Below, in pieces: positions 55,253 to 64,000 of a stretch of 64,000 bases of DNA. The notes under the pieces were generated by a model. It did no database searches and was not told the origin of the DNA. It saw only the letters and a list, made by a program, of their open reading frames with translations. Made by a program: the position numbers and the translations under genes. The DNA is from Photorhabdus thracensis (lineage in GTDB: Bacteria > Pseudomonadota > Gammaproteobacteria > Enterobacterales > Enterobacteriaceae): assembly GCF_001010285.1 (NCBI RefSeq), contig NZ_CP011104.1, positions 5,083,099 through 5,147,098 on the forward strand, read 5' to 3'. Numbering within the stretch: position 1 is the stretch's first letter; every line of letters begins with the position of its first letter.

Positions 55253-57918
55253 GACGGGCTCTCCGTTTTTTCTGTTTCAGTAAATAGCAGGGTGATCTCG
55301 CCGGTTTCATCGGCGCCCAATATCACCCCGGCCGGTTTAGGGTGATGGGCCAGACGTTCCAGCAGTGCCTGTGATAACACCGGCAAAATTTGCTGGTTAA
55401 GCAGGCTGTCGATATTGCGGGCGCCGCTGTCCGGCAGCAGGCAGGCGCTGACCAGCGTGTCACAGAGGGCGCTTTCAACAACACAGGTCAGGCCATAATG
55501 GGTATTGAGTCGCCGGGTCACCTGCCCCAGTTTGATGTCGACAATACGTCTGAGTGCTTCAGCCGGTAACGGGCGGTAAATCACGGTTTGAAAGCGGGCC
55601 AATAGGGCGGGCTGGAAGTGATCCCGCAGCACAGGATGTAACAACTCATGCAGCACCGCATTCGGGGCGTCAGGCTGTTGCGCCAATAGCGCCATCAATT
55701 GATCACTGCCCAGATTCGACGTCATGACCATCACGGTATGGCGGAAATCGATCTCACGCCCTTCACCATCACGCATAAAACCGCGATCAAATACCTGGTA
55801 GAACAGATTCAGCACGTCCCGGTGGGCTTTTTCCACTTCATCCAGCAGTACCACGCTGTAAGGACGTTGACGAACCGCTTCCGTCAGTATTCCGCCCTGA
55901 CCATATCCGACATAACCCGGTGGTGAACCTTTCAGTTGGGAAACCGTGTGCGGTTCCTGATATTCCGACAGGTTGAGGGTGATCAGTGAACGCGCCCCGC
56001 CAAATAAGCTATCCGCTAAGGCCAGCGCCGTTTCGGTTTTCCCTACCCCACTCGGTCCAACCAGCAGGAAAACCCCCAGTGGCCCCTGTTCTGGCGTCAG
56101 ACCGGTTTTGGCCGCACGTAAACGTTGGGCGATTGCCCACAGCGCGGCCTCCTGACCTATCACCCGTTCGCCCAAACGCTGTTCTAAGTGGAGCAGGCCG
56201 GTTTGTTCGTCTTTTAATACGCTGCTTAACGGGACGCCCGTCCAGTCGGCAATCACTGTTGCCACGGTACGCACATCCACATCCGGCGATAGCAATGGCT
56301 GCCCCTGTTGCAGGGTTTCCAGTCGCTGTTGTAACGCGGCCAGTTCATCCTGCCGGCTGCTGTCCTGTCGGATCGCCAGTAACTGCTGCGTGAGCTGTTT
56401 TTCCTGTTGATACTGCTCATTCCGCTGTTGCTGTTGCCGGCACAGTGCATTGCGCAGCACATCAATCTGCGCCAGACGGTCAGCGTGATGAGCCTGCCCT
56501 AACGTCATATCTTCCCGTATCGCCTGTTGCTCCATCTCAAGTGCGGTCAATTGGGTCTGGAGTTGCGTCAACGCCTCCGGTACGGTGTCCAAACTCATCC
56601 GCACCCGCGCACCGGCGGTATCGAGCAGATCCACCGCTTTATCCGGAAGCTGGCGCCCGGTCAGGTAACGGCGGGATAAGGTGACAGCGGCTTTGACCGC
56701 CGCTTCCTGAATGTGGATGCCATGATGACGGGCATAACGCGTTTTCAGTCCGCGCAGCATCAGGCAAGCCGTCTCATCGTCCGGTTCATCCACTTTCACC
56801 GGCTGGAAACGGCGCGCCAGTGCCGCATCCCGTTCAAAATAGCGTTTGTATTCCGACCAGGTGGTGGCGGCAATGGTGCGTAATTCGCCCCGTGCCAGAG
56901 CCGGTTTTAGCAGGTTAGCCGCATCGGCGCCGCCCGCCTGATTACCCGTTCCAATCAGCGTGTGAGCTTCATCAATAAACAACACAATGGGGAGGGGGGA
57001 CTGTTGTACCGCTTCAATCACGTTTTTCAGTCGTTGCTCAAATTCGCCTTTCACCCCCGCGCCCGCCTGCAATAAGCCCAGATCCAGCCCCCGGATACTG
57101 ATGGTTTTCAAGCTGTTGGGGACATGGCCTTCAGCAATGCGCAATGCTAACCCTTCCACCAACGCGGTTTTTCCTACGCCCGGCTCTCCCACCAGGATCG
57201 GGTTGTTTTTACGCCGGCGCGATAAGATGTCGATCATCTGGCGAATTTCATTATCACGGCCAAAGACCGGATCAATGCCGCCTTCAGCGGCGCGGGCGGT
57301 AATATCCAGCGTGAATTTATCCAACACGTTTTGCAAAGCCGATGATAACGCGTGAGGATTGAGTACGGGGTTATTTGCGGCGGTCTCCGCCCGGTCAACA
57401 GCCGATCCTGCCTCAGTCAAACGCGCTGTCACCTGTTTCTCCGGACACTCGTCTGAGTGGCGATCCAACAACGGGCGCAGACGTTGCAATTGTGTCACGC
57501 TCAAGCTCAGTAACGGACAGGCATCATGCGCATACAACCAGTCCGGCTGACCGCGCAGTGCCTGCAAAAGATGCACCGAGCGAATAAATTCATTGCCCGT
57601 GTCCTGAGAAGCCACTTCCCAGGCGACCTGTAATAAACGCCACAGGCGGTCTGACAACAGCGGGCGTTGATGATTGATGTTGCGTGGCAGGCGATCCAGC
57701 GCAGCCAGGAGTGCCTGCCACAACGTGTTCATATCCCACTGGTAATGCCGGGCAATGACGGTAATATCGCCTTCCCCCATTTCAAGCAGCTTGAGCAACC
57801 AATGCTCCACGGTAATTTCACTTTGTGCCCGTGTCCGGCAAAGTACAGCCGCGGCATCCAGCGCCTGTACGCAATAGGGATTTAACCGGCGAAGTAAAAT
57901 AGCTGACGGATTTTCCAT
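55249..57918 (-). CDS. clpV: T6SS sheath-disassembly ATPase ClpV (TssH)
   Basis: 889 residues from ATG 57918 (MENPSAILLRRLNPYCVQAL), chosen because GGAG lies 9 bases upstream; a further ATG five codons earlier is in frame. Clp N-domain (about 10-165), AAA1 with GEPGVGKT (about residue 245) and VLFIDEAHT, a coiled-coil M domain (about 410-540) and AAA2 with GPSGVGKT and VVLLDEVEKAH. It pulls apart contracted TssBC sheaths for recycling. First gene of the second block, after the hcp terminator. Confidence 0.96.
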   Translation of the reverse strand: MENPSAILLRRLNPYCVQALDAAAVLCRTRAQSEITVEHWLLKLLEMGEGDITVIARHYQWDMNTLWQALLAALDRLPRNINHQRPLLSDRLWRLLQVAWEVASQDTGNEFIRSVHLLQALRGQPDWLYAHDACPLLSLSVTQLQRLRPLLDRHSDECPEKQVTARLTEAGSAVDRAETAANNPVLNPHALSSALQNVLDKFTLDITARAAEGGIDPVFGRDNEIRQMIDILSRRRKNNPILVGEPGVGKTALVEGLALRIAEGHVPNSLKTISIRGLDLGLLQAGAGVKGEFEQRLKNVIEAVQQSPLPIVLFIDEAHTLIGTGNQAGGADAANLLKPALARGELRTIAATTWSEYKRYFERDAALARRFQPVKVDEPDDETACLMLRGLKTRYARHHGIHIQEAAVKAAVTLSRRYLTGRQLPDKAVDLLDTAGARVRMSLDTVPEALTQLQTQLTALEMEQQAIREDMTLGQAHHADRLAQIDVLRNALCRQQQQRNEQYQQEKQLTQQLLAIRQDSSRQDELAALQQRLETLQQGQPLLSPDVDVRTVATVIADWTGVPLSSVLKDEQTGLLHLEQRLGERVIGQEAALWAIAQRLRAAKTGLTPEQGPLGVFLLVGPSGVGKTETALALADSLFGGARSLITLNLSEYQEPHTVSQLKGSPPGYVGYGQGGILTEAVRQRPYSVVLLDEVEKAHRDVLNLFYQVFDRGFMRDGEGREIDFRHTVMVMTSNLGSDQLMALLAQQPDAPNAVLHELLHPVLRDHFQPALLARFQTVIYRPLPAEALRRIVDIKLGQVTRRLNTHYGLTCVVESALCDTLVSACLLPDSGARNIDSLLNQQILPVLSQALLERLAHHPKPAGVILGADETGEITLLFTETEKTESPS

Positions 57919-57962
57919 GACAGTTTTCTCCATCCTGTTCCTCTGTTGCTTCGGCTACGCTA

Positions 57963-57998
57963 CCGCCCATAGCCGTATACCGAGGCCCATAAGGTCAT
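57963..57998. repeat. 36-bp intergenic repeat, copy upstream of clpV
   Basis: Same element as at 42870-42905, with one mismatch. It sits 45 bases before the clpV start and is followed by a hairpin ATAGCGGG/CCCGCTAT (58025-58050). Confidence 0.75.
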
Positions 57999-58055
57999 GA
58001 TTTGTTTTGTTTTTTAGGGTTTTTATAGCGGGGCCTATGGTGCCCGCTATCATGT

Positions 58056-58092
58056 AAAAAAAGGAAAAAATGGCAGACGGGTTAACCCCGTC
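58056..58092 (-). terminator. Rho-independent terminator of hcp
   Basis: On the minus strand the stem GACGGG/CCCGTC is followed by a T-rich tract (ATTTTTTCCTTTTTTT), beginning 12 bases after the hcp stop. It separates the tssB-hcp block from the clpV block. Confidence 0.85.
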
Positions 58093-58103
58093 CGCCCTTC
58101 ACG

Positions 58104-58595
58104 TTACGCGGTCGAACGTTCACTCCAGGCATCGGAGTGAATGATGTTGCCGTCCTGGTAAGTCCAGGTGATTTTTTCGTAGCGGAACTCAACATGTTCC
58201 AGATGGTTGTGCTTCTCTTTGGCCGGATCTTTGATGTCATGCATCAACGGTGCCACTTTCACCACCTTCACGTTGTCCAGTTTGGTGATGAAATAGACTT
58301 TCTCCTGACCGGCGTCATCAATTTGGTACCACTTGATTTCAGCCGATTTTAGAGTCTGACCGGAGGTGACCGCTTTATACAAATACGGGGTTGATGCATC
58401 GACTTCTTTGGTGAACACCAGTGGGGCATGCACTCGGGTCCCGGTCAGCTTACCGGTGTTGTTGTCCGTCGGGATATGCAATGCATGTTCCAACGCCACA
58501 ATTTCGATACTGCCTTCCCGGCCCTGAACATCGACAGAGCCTTTGATGTCGGCACCGCCGTCATCTTTCAACCATAAATAAGCGGGGATCGCCAT
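58104..58595 (-). CDS. hcp: T6SS inner-tube protein Hcp
   Basis: 163 residues from ATG 58595 (MAIPAYLWLKDDGGADIKGS), preceded by taggag; 32 upstream in-frame codons do not belong to the family. Typical Hcp features: GREGSIEIVALEHALHIPTD, HAPLVFTKEVDASTPYLYKAV, SAEIKWYQIDDAGQEKVYF and VEFRYEKITWTYQDG. Hexamers stack into the tube pushed out by sheath contraction. It is the last gene before a terminator, and a hairpin lies in its leader. Confidence 0.97.
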   Translation of the reverse strand: MAIPAYLWLKDDGGADIKGSVDVQGREGSIEIVALEHALHIPTDNNTGKLTGTRVHAPLVFTKEVDASTPYLYKAVTSGQTLKSAEIKWYQIDDAGQEKVYFITKLDNVKVVKVAPLMHDIKDPAKEKHNHLEHVEFRYEKITWTYQDGNIIHSDAWSERSTA

Positions 58596-58621
58596 AAGTT
58601 TACTCCTATTGTTGTTGATGT

Positions 58622-58645
58622 AATGTCGCCTGTATTGGCGGCATT
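58622..58645 (-). promoter_or_regulatory. Hairpin in the ompA-like/hcp junction
   Basis: On the minus strand AATGCCGCC and GGCGACATT pair except for one C-A mismatch, with a 6-base loop. It lies in the 52-base gap between the ompA-like stop and the hcp ribosome site. It might stabilise an hcp-only transcript after processing, since Hcp is needed in great excess (inference). Confidence 0.45.
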
Positions 58646-58647
58646 GG

Positions 58648-60339
58648 TTAAAAAACGGACACATGTTGCGGTCGTTGGCACGCGACCGCATGGGGTATCA
58701 GATGAATTTCAACCCTGCGGTTGGCAGCACGCCCCGCAGCAGTGGTATTGGCAGCAATCGGCTGTGTTGCTCCTTCGCCCTGTACGGCGAAGCAAGCCGG
58801 TGACGTATCGCTGTTTTGTAATAGCCAATCGCGTACCGCTTCAGCCCGCGCCAGTGATAACGCCTGATTTTTCGCGGCGTCACCGGTGGAATCGGTATGG
58901 CCGGTGATGAGGATCATCCAGCCCGGTTTGGCGCGGATGTTTATCAGCGCATTGACTAACACTTTGGTCGAACCGGCTTTCAGTTTCGCCTGTCCCACAT
59001 CAAACAGGGCCAAGCTATTCAAACTAATCGTCTGGGGTACCGAGGGAGTCACCGGCGTTTTCTCCCGATGTTCAGGGTGGTAACCGGCAATCGCCGCCTG
59101 CAACCGCGGGCGTAATCGCGCCCCCTGATATAACCCCAATCCCAGACGCCACGGCACGCCGTCGTGGTCATATTCCTCAAGCCGGGCAGCATCGTGCTTC
59201 AGGACCGTCATCGCTTGCGCCTTGCCGCTCTCATCAGTTATGGCGATAGATTGGTCGTTCAGTAAGTCATCCTCCACCTGACGCAATAACTGGCGGTTAT
59301 GCCAGGCAGAACAACCCAACGCGATCATCCCCGCCAACAGGAACAAGCCCAACGCCCTGCCCAATGCCCGTTGTACCGGTATCTGTACCTTACTCATGGG
59401 CAACAGGCGCAATATGTGGTCAGGGAAAGGCAGTACGGGCGTACCGGTATCCGGTGAACTTACCGGGTCACCGGCGCTGTTGAGCGCCGTTTTGGTCTGC
59501 AACCACTGTTGCCAGAGATGACCGGTTAACCTCTGCGGTAATGCCGGGACAAAGGTCAGCGCCATCGCCTGAGGCGGACAAGGCGGCAGGCCGTTTTCCG
59601 GGGTCAGACAAGCCAGTAATACACACGCTTTCATCCAGTCAGCCCAGCCGGTCAGCTCAACTCCACACTGAAAACGGGCGGTCTGTTCCGTCACGCTGCC
59701 CTCGCCCAACCAGTCCGCCAGCGGTTGACCTGAGACGCCTTTGCGCCAGACCGTGACGGTGTTCTGACCGGCCTGCCACGCAAACCACGGTGAATCAGGG
59801 CGTTGGATCACCCCGGCTAAGTAACCGATCAGCACTAAAGGTAACGGGATGCCCTGGCGGCGACGCACCTGAGCAAGCTGCCAGCGCAGTTCCCGTACCC
59901 AACCCGCTAGGGCCATCTCATCCCGGTACTGTTGCGGGTTGATGACGGCCATCACGCTCAATTGGCCCCCCCAGGCGGGTCGGGCAGCCAGCAGGTTTGC
60001 CACCCCATCAGACAGGGAAGTGCCTGGCGGTAAGCGCAACCAGTAGCCCTGTGGCGTCTGACGCAGCAGTTCTTCGCCAAACAGACTGTCCTGAACGTGA
60101 CTGCACACCAGCACCACTGGGCGACGATCACTGTCCGGTGGCAGCACCGCCGATAAGCTGTCGAGGTATTCCCGCTTGCGGGAGCGTTCGGTATAAAACA
60201 GTCCTGCCAGTGTGAAAAGCAGGATAATGACCACGCCCACCCACTGGCCTGCCCGCGCTAAAGGCAACCAGACCAGACAAAGCAGCAGCATCAGCCCGCT
60301 TCCCCAGCTCCAGAGCATCCGTTGCAATATGGCACTCAT
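58648..60339 (-). CDS. T6SS-associated OmpA-domain membrane protein (peptidoglycan anchor)
   Basis: 563 residues from ATG 60339, coupled to tssL by ATGA. Two N-terminal transmembrane helices (LMLLLCLVWLPL and GVVIILLFTLAGLFY), a cytoplasmic domain of about 270 residues, a third helix (LGRALGLFLLAGMIALGCSAW), then a C-terminal OmpA-like domain with FDVGQAKL, ILITGHTDSTGD, NQALSLARAEAV and RRVEI that binds peptidoglycan. Plays the role of TagL or of the OmpA extension of evolved TssL proteins. The internal domain is not otherwise recognised. Confidence 0.88.
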   Translation of the reverse strand: MSAILQRMLWSWGSGLMLLLCLVWLPLARAGQWVGVVIILLFTLAGLFYTERSRKREYLDSLSAVLPPDSDRRPVVLVCSHVQDSLFGEELLRQTPQGYWLRLPPGTSLSDGVANLLAARPAWGGQLSVMAVINPQQYRDEMALAGWVRELRWQLAQVRRRQGIPLPLVLIGYLAGVIQRPDSPWFAWQAGQNTVTVWRKGVSGQPLADWLGEGSVTEQTARFQCGVELTGWADWMKACVLLACLTPENGLPPCPPQAMALTFVPALPQRLTGHLWQQWLQTKTALNSAGDPVSSPDTGTPVLPFPDHILRLLPMSKVQIPVQRALGRALGLFLLAGMIALGCSAWHNRQLLRQVEDDLLNDQSIAITDESGKAQAMTVLKHDAARLEEYDHDGVPWRLGLGLYQGARLRPRLQAAIAGYHPEHREKTPVTPSVPQTISLNSLALFDVGQAKLKAGSTKVLVNALINIRAKPGWMILITGHTDSTGDAAKNQALSLARAEAVRDWLLQNSDTSPACFAVQGEGATQPIAANTTAAGRAANRRVEIHLIPHAVACQRPQHVSVF

Positions 60340-60998
60340 TGCCCCCACCCCGGAAACAGCGTTGCCAGATACCGGCCCAATCCCCACCAGACACCGGTCA
60401 GCATGATTATCGTCATGATCAGCGGACCACCAATGGAACGCAGCCAGGCACAGGACGGTAAGGCACCAGCCAGCGCAGGCGATGATTGAAGCGTGCCGAA
60501 AGGGACGGTTTGTTGACTTAAGCGGGTTATCAGTTGTTCACGTATCAATGCGGTATCTTCCTGACACCGCCCCTGAAATCCCAACAACAACACCCGGTGA
60601 AAACAGGTCAGTACCGCCTGATCGGGAACCGGTTCATCCAGAACTGTACGTATCCGCTCATATAACCGGTTGCCCGCTTCAGCGGTGCCAAAGAAATGGG
60701 CCTGCAACGACGTGGAGCGCCAGGCCGCATAGCCTTCGTCCGGCGCCCGTGTCAGTACGGTTTCATCAAGCAAGGCGCACTGGGCATAGCTGATGTGCTC
60801 AACGGCGGATCCGTTGACGCCCGCGTCACACAACGCCTGCCGGGTCCGCGCTATTTCACTGGTACAGTGTTGCCATACCACATCGCCCTGCTTCACCTGC
60901 ACACCCCGGCACAGTTCTACCACCAGCAGATAGCTGTTTTGCAACAGGGCATCAATATCCGGTGGCGATTTTTTAGTGAATAAGTGTGATTGATTCAT
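60336..60998 (-). CDS. tssL: T6SS inner-membrane protein TssL (DotU)
   Basis: 220 residues, ATG overlapping the tssK stop (ATGA). The cytoplasmic helical domain shows AQCALLDETVLTRAPDEGYAAWRSTSLQAHFFGTAEAG and FHRVLLLGFQGRC, and one C-terminal transmembrane helix (GPLIMTIIMLTGVWWGL). It belongs to the TssJLM envelope complex and contacts the baseplate through TssK. It lacks a fused peptidoglycan domain, which is supplied by the next gene. Confidence 0.95.
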   Translation of the reverse strand: MNQSHLFTKKSPPDIDALLQNSYLLVVELCRGVQVKQGDVVWQHCTSEIARTRQALCDAGVNGSAVEHISYAQCALLDETVLTRAPDEGYAAWRSTSLQAHFFGTAEAGNRLYERIRTVLDEPVPDQAVLTCFHRVLLLGFQGRCQEDTALIREQLITRLSQQTVPFGTLQSSPALAGALPSCAWLRSIGGPLIMTIIMLTGVWWGLGRYLATLFPGWGQ

Positions 60999-62342
60999 GT
61001 TCTCAAGACCGCAAACAGTTCAAGCTGAATATCGCCCAGGACATCGGACATATAGAAAGCACAGGTTCCCGCCTCCAGCATGGCTTTCGCCGCCGGATGG
61101 GTCAGGTCAAGGGCAAAATACTGATTCTCCAGCCGCAATGGGACGGCCGCTGGGACATGATTCATCGCCACCAGCGGGATCCCGGTCAGCGCCCGATTAA
61201 TCATCTGCTTAACCTCATCCGGCGCCCCGGCTTTACACAACAGTGGAAACTGGGCCTGCAACTGGTGTGCGGGGACTGAGGAACGGACAGAAAGATAAAA
61301 ATCCGCCGCTTCACGCAAGCGGGCATCGTGGAGCGTCCCTGTCCATTGCTGTGCCGATTTTTTCAGCTCAATCGCCACCATCCGCGACGGCAGGCTGATT
61401 TCCAGTAACTTACTGAGCAAGTCAAACAGCGGCGGTAACACCGCCGTCAGGTTATTGTGCTGATAACGCGGGATCCCCCCCGCGTCATGGTCCAGGGAAA
61501 ACGTCAGCAAACTGCCCGCCAGCCTGACCGCTTCACGATAAAACAGCGCCGGGTGCACATCTGCGTGCGCCCGAAAATCATGCAGTACCGGCTCATAGCT
61601 GTTCAGCGCATTCAGTAACCAGAATAGCGACACATCCGCCACAGCAAAATCCGCCATCCGCTCGTTGCTCTCACGACGCATTCCCATCAACCGGGCCTGT
61701 TTGGCCCGCAGCTGTGTCAGTAACCGATCGAGTCGGTCCATCAGCCCGGCATTCGCACTCAACCGCAGTAACGGCGGCACAAACTGTTCATCAAAGGCCC
61801 AGTTTCCCCGGGTGTCACGCATCAGACGGGCAACGGGACAGGTGAGGTACTGGCTGTTTTCCATCCCATCAACGCGCAGCGAGACGGCATAACGGGCCAC
61901 CGCCATGGATTCACAGCGGTCACTGAATTCATCCTGTACCGGCACCCACTCTTGCCGGTAACGCACCGGGGCGGTCAGCCTGTTCATCCGGTTTAAGGCA
62001 ATTACCGCCATTGGCATACAGGTGCGGCAACGCCAGCAAGACCGTGACCTGTTGTGTCTCTGCCGACAGCACCGTCGCCAGTTCCAGCACCGGGGGTAAG
62101 CGATCCGCCTGATCGGTATCAATCAGCGATCCGTCAGCAAAGCGCACACACAGGTGATCGGCTTTCAACTGCCCCAACGCCAGCATCGCTTTGTCAAACA
62201 CGGCGGTCAGCACGCCCCAGGGATGCAGCCCCCCAAGTCGGGCAACGCATTCATGGGTATACGCCTCCCAGCGGGCCTGTTGCTGAAACTGTTGGGGCGA
62301 CAAGATGGTCCCCGTCACCCACAGCGGACGATCAATTTTCAT
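60995..62342 (-). pseudogene. tssK: T6SS baseplate protein TssK with one frameshift
   Basis: Starts at ATG 62342 (MKIDRPLWVTGTILSPQQFQ). The first frame is good to ANGGNCLKPDEQADRP, then turns to nonsense; the second frame continues with VRYRQEWVPVQDEFSDRCES to the stop, about 449 codons in all, the normal TssK length. Removing one base in the ccccgg run (plus-strand 61967-61972) restores one reading frame. TssK links the baseplate to TssL/TssM. Either a recent single-base insertion or a sequence error; no other damage is seen. Confidence 0.88.
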
Positions 62343-62346
62343 GTTG

Positions 62347-63883
62347 TTACCCCTTGGCTTTCGGCATCTGGGAAACCAGAGACAGATTGACGTCGAGCCC
62401 TTCCACCTGAAAATGGGGCACGGCGTACAACCGGACTCGGAAGAAACCGGGGTTGTCGTCAATATCTTCAACAATGACCTGCGCTTCACGCAGAGGATGA
62501 GAGGCCTGCACATCGTCTGACGGATCGGTCATCTCAGTGACCAGGGTGTTGATCCAGTTGTTCAATTCATTTCGAGCAGACGCCTGTCCTTGGTGGTGCC
62601 GATGTTCTCCCGCTGGATTAGCTTCAAATAGTGGGAAATCCGTGACAGCAGAAAGATATAGGGCAGACGCGCATTGATACGGCTGTTGGCCGTGGCTTCA
62701 TTCGTGTCGTACAACGCCGGTTTTTGCGCGGAGTTGGCCGAAAAGAAGCAGGCGTAATCGCGGTTTTTTGTAGTACGAGAGCGGAATAAAACCCAGATTA
62801 GCAAATTCAAACTCGCGGGTTTCCGGGATCATCACTTCTGACGGAATTTTTGACCTGATTACCGGGTCCCCAGATCATAGAGATGGATCGGTAAATCCGT
62901 GACAGCGCCCCCTGCCTTCGGCCCGCGGATCTGCACACACCAGCCATTGCTGACAAAGCTCCTGACCATGTTGGCGGCAAACGCAAACGCGGCGTTGGTC
63001 CACAAATATTTATTGTGATCCGGCCCCGGCGACCGTTTCGACATAGTTAAACGTGCGGACCGGCACGGTATCCGGGCCGTAGGGCAGACGCCCCAACACA
63101 CGTGGCATCGTCAGACCGATATAGCGGGCTCGTCGCTGTCGCGGAACGCTTGCCACTTGATGTATTCAGCACGGTCAAAGTAGCTGCCGATGTCTTTAAT
63201 CGCCGCCACTTTCTTCCATGGTTTTTTTTACCAAAAAAGGCGGGTCCGACCGCGCCAATGAAAGGCATATGCGCGCGGCTGATACTTTGGCGATATTACG
63301 CCAACAAGGCAATATCCTGCGAGCCGGCATCAAATTCGTAATTGGCAACCACCGAACCGATAGGTTCCCCGCCTGGCGTGTCATATTCCTGAGTGTAAGT
63401 GTGGAGATAAAAGCCGCTTTGAACAATTTCCGGCGCATCGTCAAAATCCTGCCGTAAGTCGTCTTTAGTGACGTCCAATACGTCAATGCTGACGTTTTGA
63501 CGAAAATCCGTCCGGTCAACCAAAAATTTCAGGCCGCGCCAGGCGGATTCAACTTGCTGGAATGCCGGATGATGCATGACCACATCCAACTGACGGCTGA
63601 TTTGGTGGTCCAGCTCGCCGATGTGGTTATCCAACAAAGCCTTATCCAGCCGCTCGACTTTTCGTGCTGAGGCTTTCAACAGATTGAGAAAAACGCTGAC
63701 CGCCGCGGTCACCCGTTCATCCGCCGTGACATCCGCCAGCGCATCACTGCACTGAAAGCGTTCGATATCACTCAGTTGTTCGACCGGTTGCAAATGGATT
63801 TTTTCAAACAATGATTGATAAACACTGCCTTCGGCGTAGGTTGTGGTTGCCGCAGCAGAAGCGGCTTGTTCTTGTACAGTCAT
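62347..63883 (-). pseudogene. tssC: T6SS sheath large subunit TssC (VipB) with about ten single-base indels
   Basis: The N-terminal 196 codons (from ATG 63883, RBS aggaga) are intact through EFDAGSQDIALLA. After that the protein continues in alternating frames: MPFIGAVGPAFFGKK, SGPDH-like PGPDHNKYLWTNAAFAFAA, KNRDYACFFSANSAQKPALY, RISHYLKLIQRENIGTTKD and NNWINTLVTEMTDP to SLVSQMPKAKG. Each piece is perfectly TssC-like. Shifts map near 63298, 63275, 63225, 63211, 63128, 63025, 62865, 62849, 62766 and 62566, all in short runs of one base. It forms the contractile sheath with TssB. Confidence 0.9.
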
Positions 63884-63914
63884 CACATCTCTCCTGACTA
63901 AAATACCGCCATCA

Positions 63915-64000
63915 TCAGAGGGCTTTCGGTGCCAGCGCAGCCAGTTCAGCCCGCAATTGATCGTTCAACGTGTCATCCTGGAGAATGTGCTCCAGCTCCC
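63915..64000 (-). CDS. tssB: T6SS sheath small subunit TssB (C-terminal end only)
   Basis: The visible 28 codons read ELEHILQDDTLNDQLRAELAALAPKAL and stop at 63917-63915, 31 bases before tssC. This is a typical TssB/VipA C-terminus and the expected gene ahead of tssC. The remainder is outside the window. Confidence 0.85.
   Translation of the reverse strand, partial: ELEHILQDDTLNDQLRAELAALAPKAL

Noticed and set aside
1..64000. CRISPR arrays, tRNA, rRNA, replication origin or integrase-flanked prophage
   Set aside because: No regularly spaced repeats, cloverleaf sequences, ribosomal RNA stretches, or phage integrase and structural genes other than T6SS parts were seen.

Overview
The window looks like the chromosome of an AT-rich member of the Enterobacterales, most likely Xenorhabdus or Photorhabdus (Morganellaceae). 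The genus is inferred from gene order, low G+C in the core genes, abundant insertion sequences and the style of the type VI secretion genes; no marker gene proves it.

Left part (1-13 kb), core genome: pepN(-), pncB(+), asnS(+), two tandem OmpF-type porins(+), aspC(+), then ycbL, mepK(ycbK) and ldtD(ycbB) on the minus strand. This is the conserved enterobacterial order, but mukB, expected beyond ldtD, is missing. Instead there is an aphA acid phosphatase inactivated by a short deletion, then an accessory region.

Middle part (13-21.2 kb), AT-rich scar tissue: a perfect 18-bp inverted repeat next to a gene remnant, complete IS630-, IS5/IS427- and IS1182-type elements, a secreted 209-residue orphan protein, and broken pieces of a type VI secretion (T6SS) gene. 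An IS1182 element cuts off the last gene of the T6SS locus.

Right part (21.2-64 kb), one large T6SS locus, all on the minus strand (read right to left). First block: tssB(partial)-tssC-tssK-tssL-ompA-like-hcp, closed by a terminator. Second block: clpV-vgrG2-DUF4123 adaptor-two DUF3304 lipoproteins (immunity)-Tle1-type phospholipase effector-PAAR-membrane protein-tssM2. Third block: vgrG1-DUF4123 adaptor-VasX-like pore-forming effector-two membrane immunity-like paralogues with two orphan effector-tail ORFs-a frameshifted membrane protein-PAAR-membrane protein-tssM1-tssA1-tssF-tssG-tssJ-tssE-tssA2-zinc-ribbon proteins. The locus therefore holds two complete effector cassettes, each bounded by nearly identical vgrG and tssM genes. 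That arrangement would allow cassettes to be swapped, gained or lost by homologous recombination.

TssC contains about ten single-base indels and tssK one; these look more like sequence errors than decay. The most notable unexplained structures are the repeated 'effector tail + immunity' units (34.4-36.8 kb), the G6 tract splitting a membrane gene (34.0 kb), the in-frame tandem zinc-ribbon genes at the end of the operon, and the recombination-ready duplication of vgrG and tssM.
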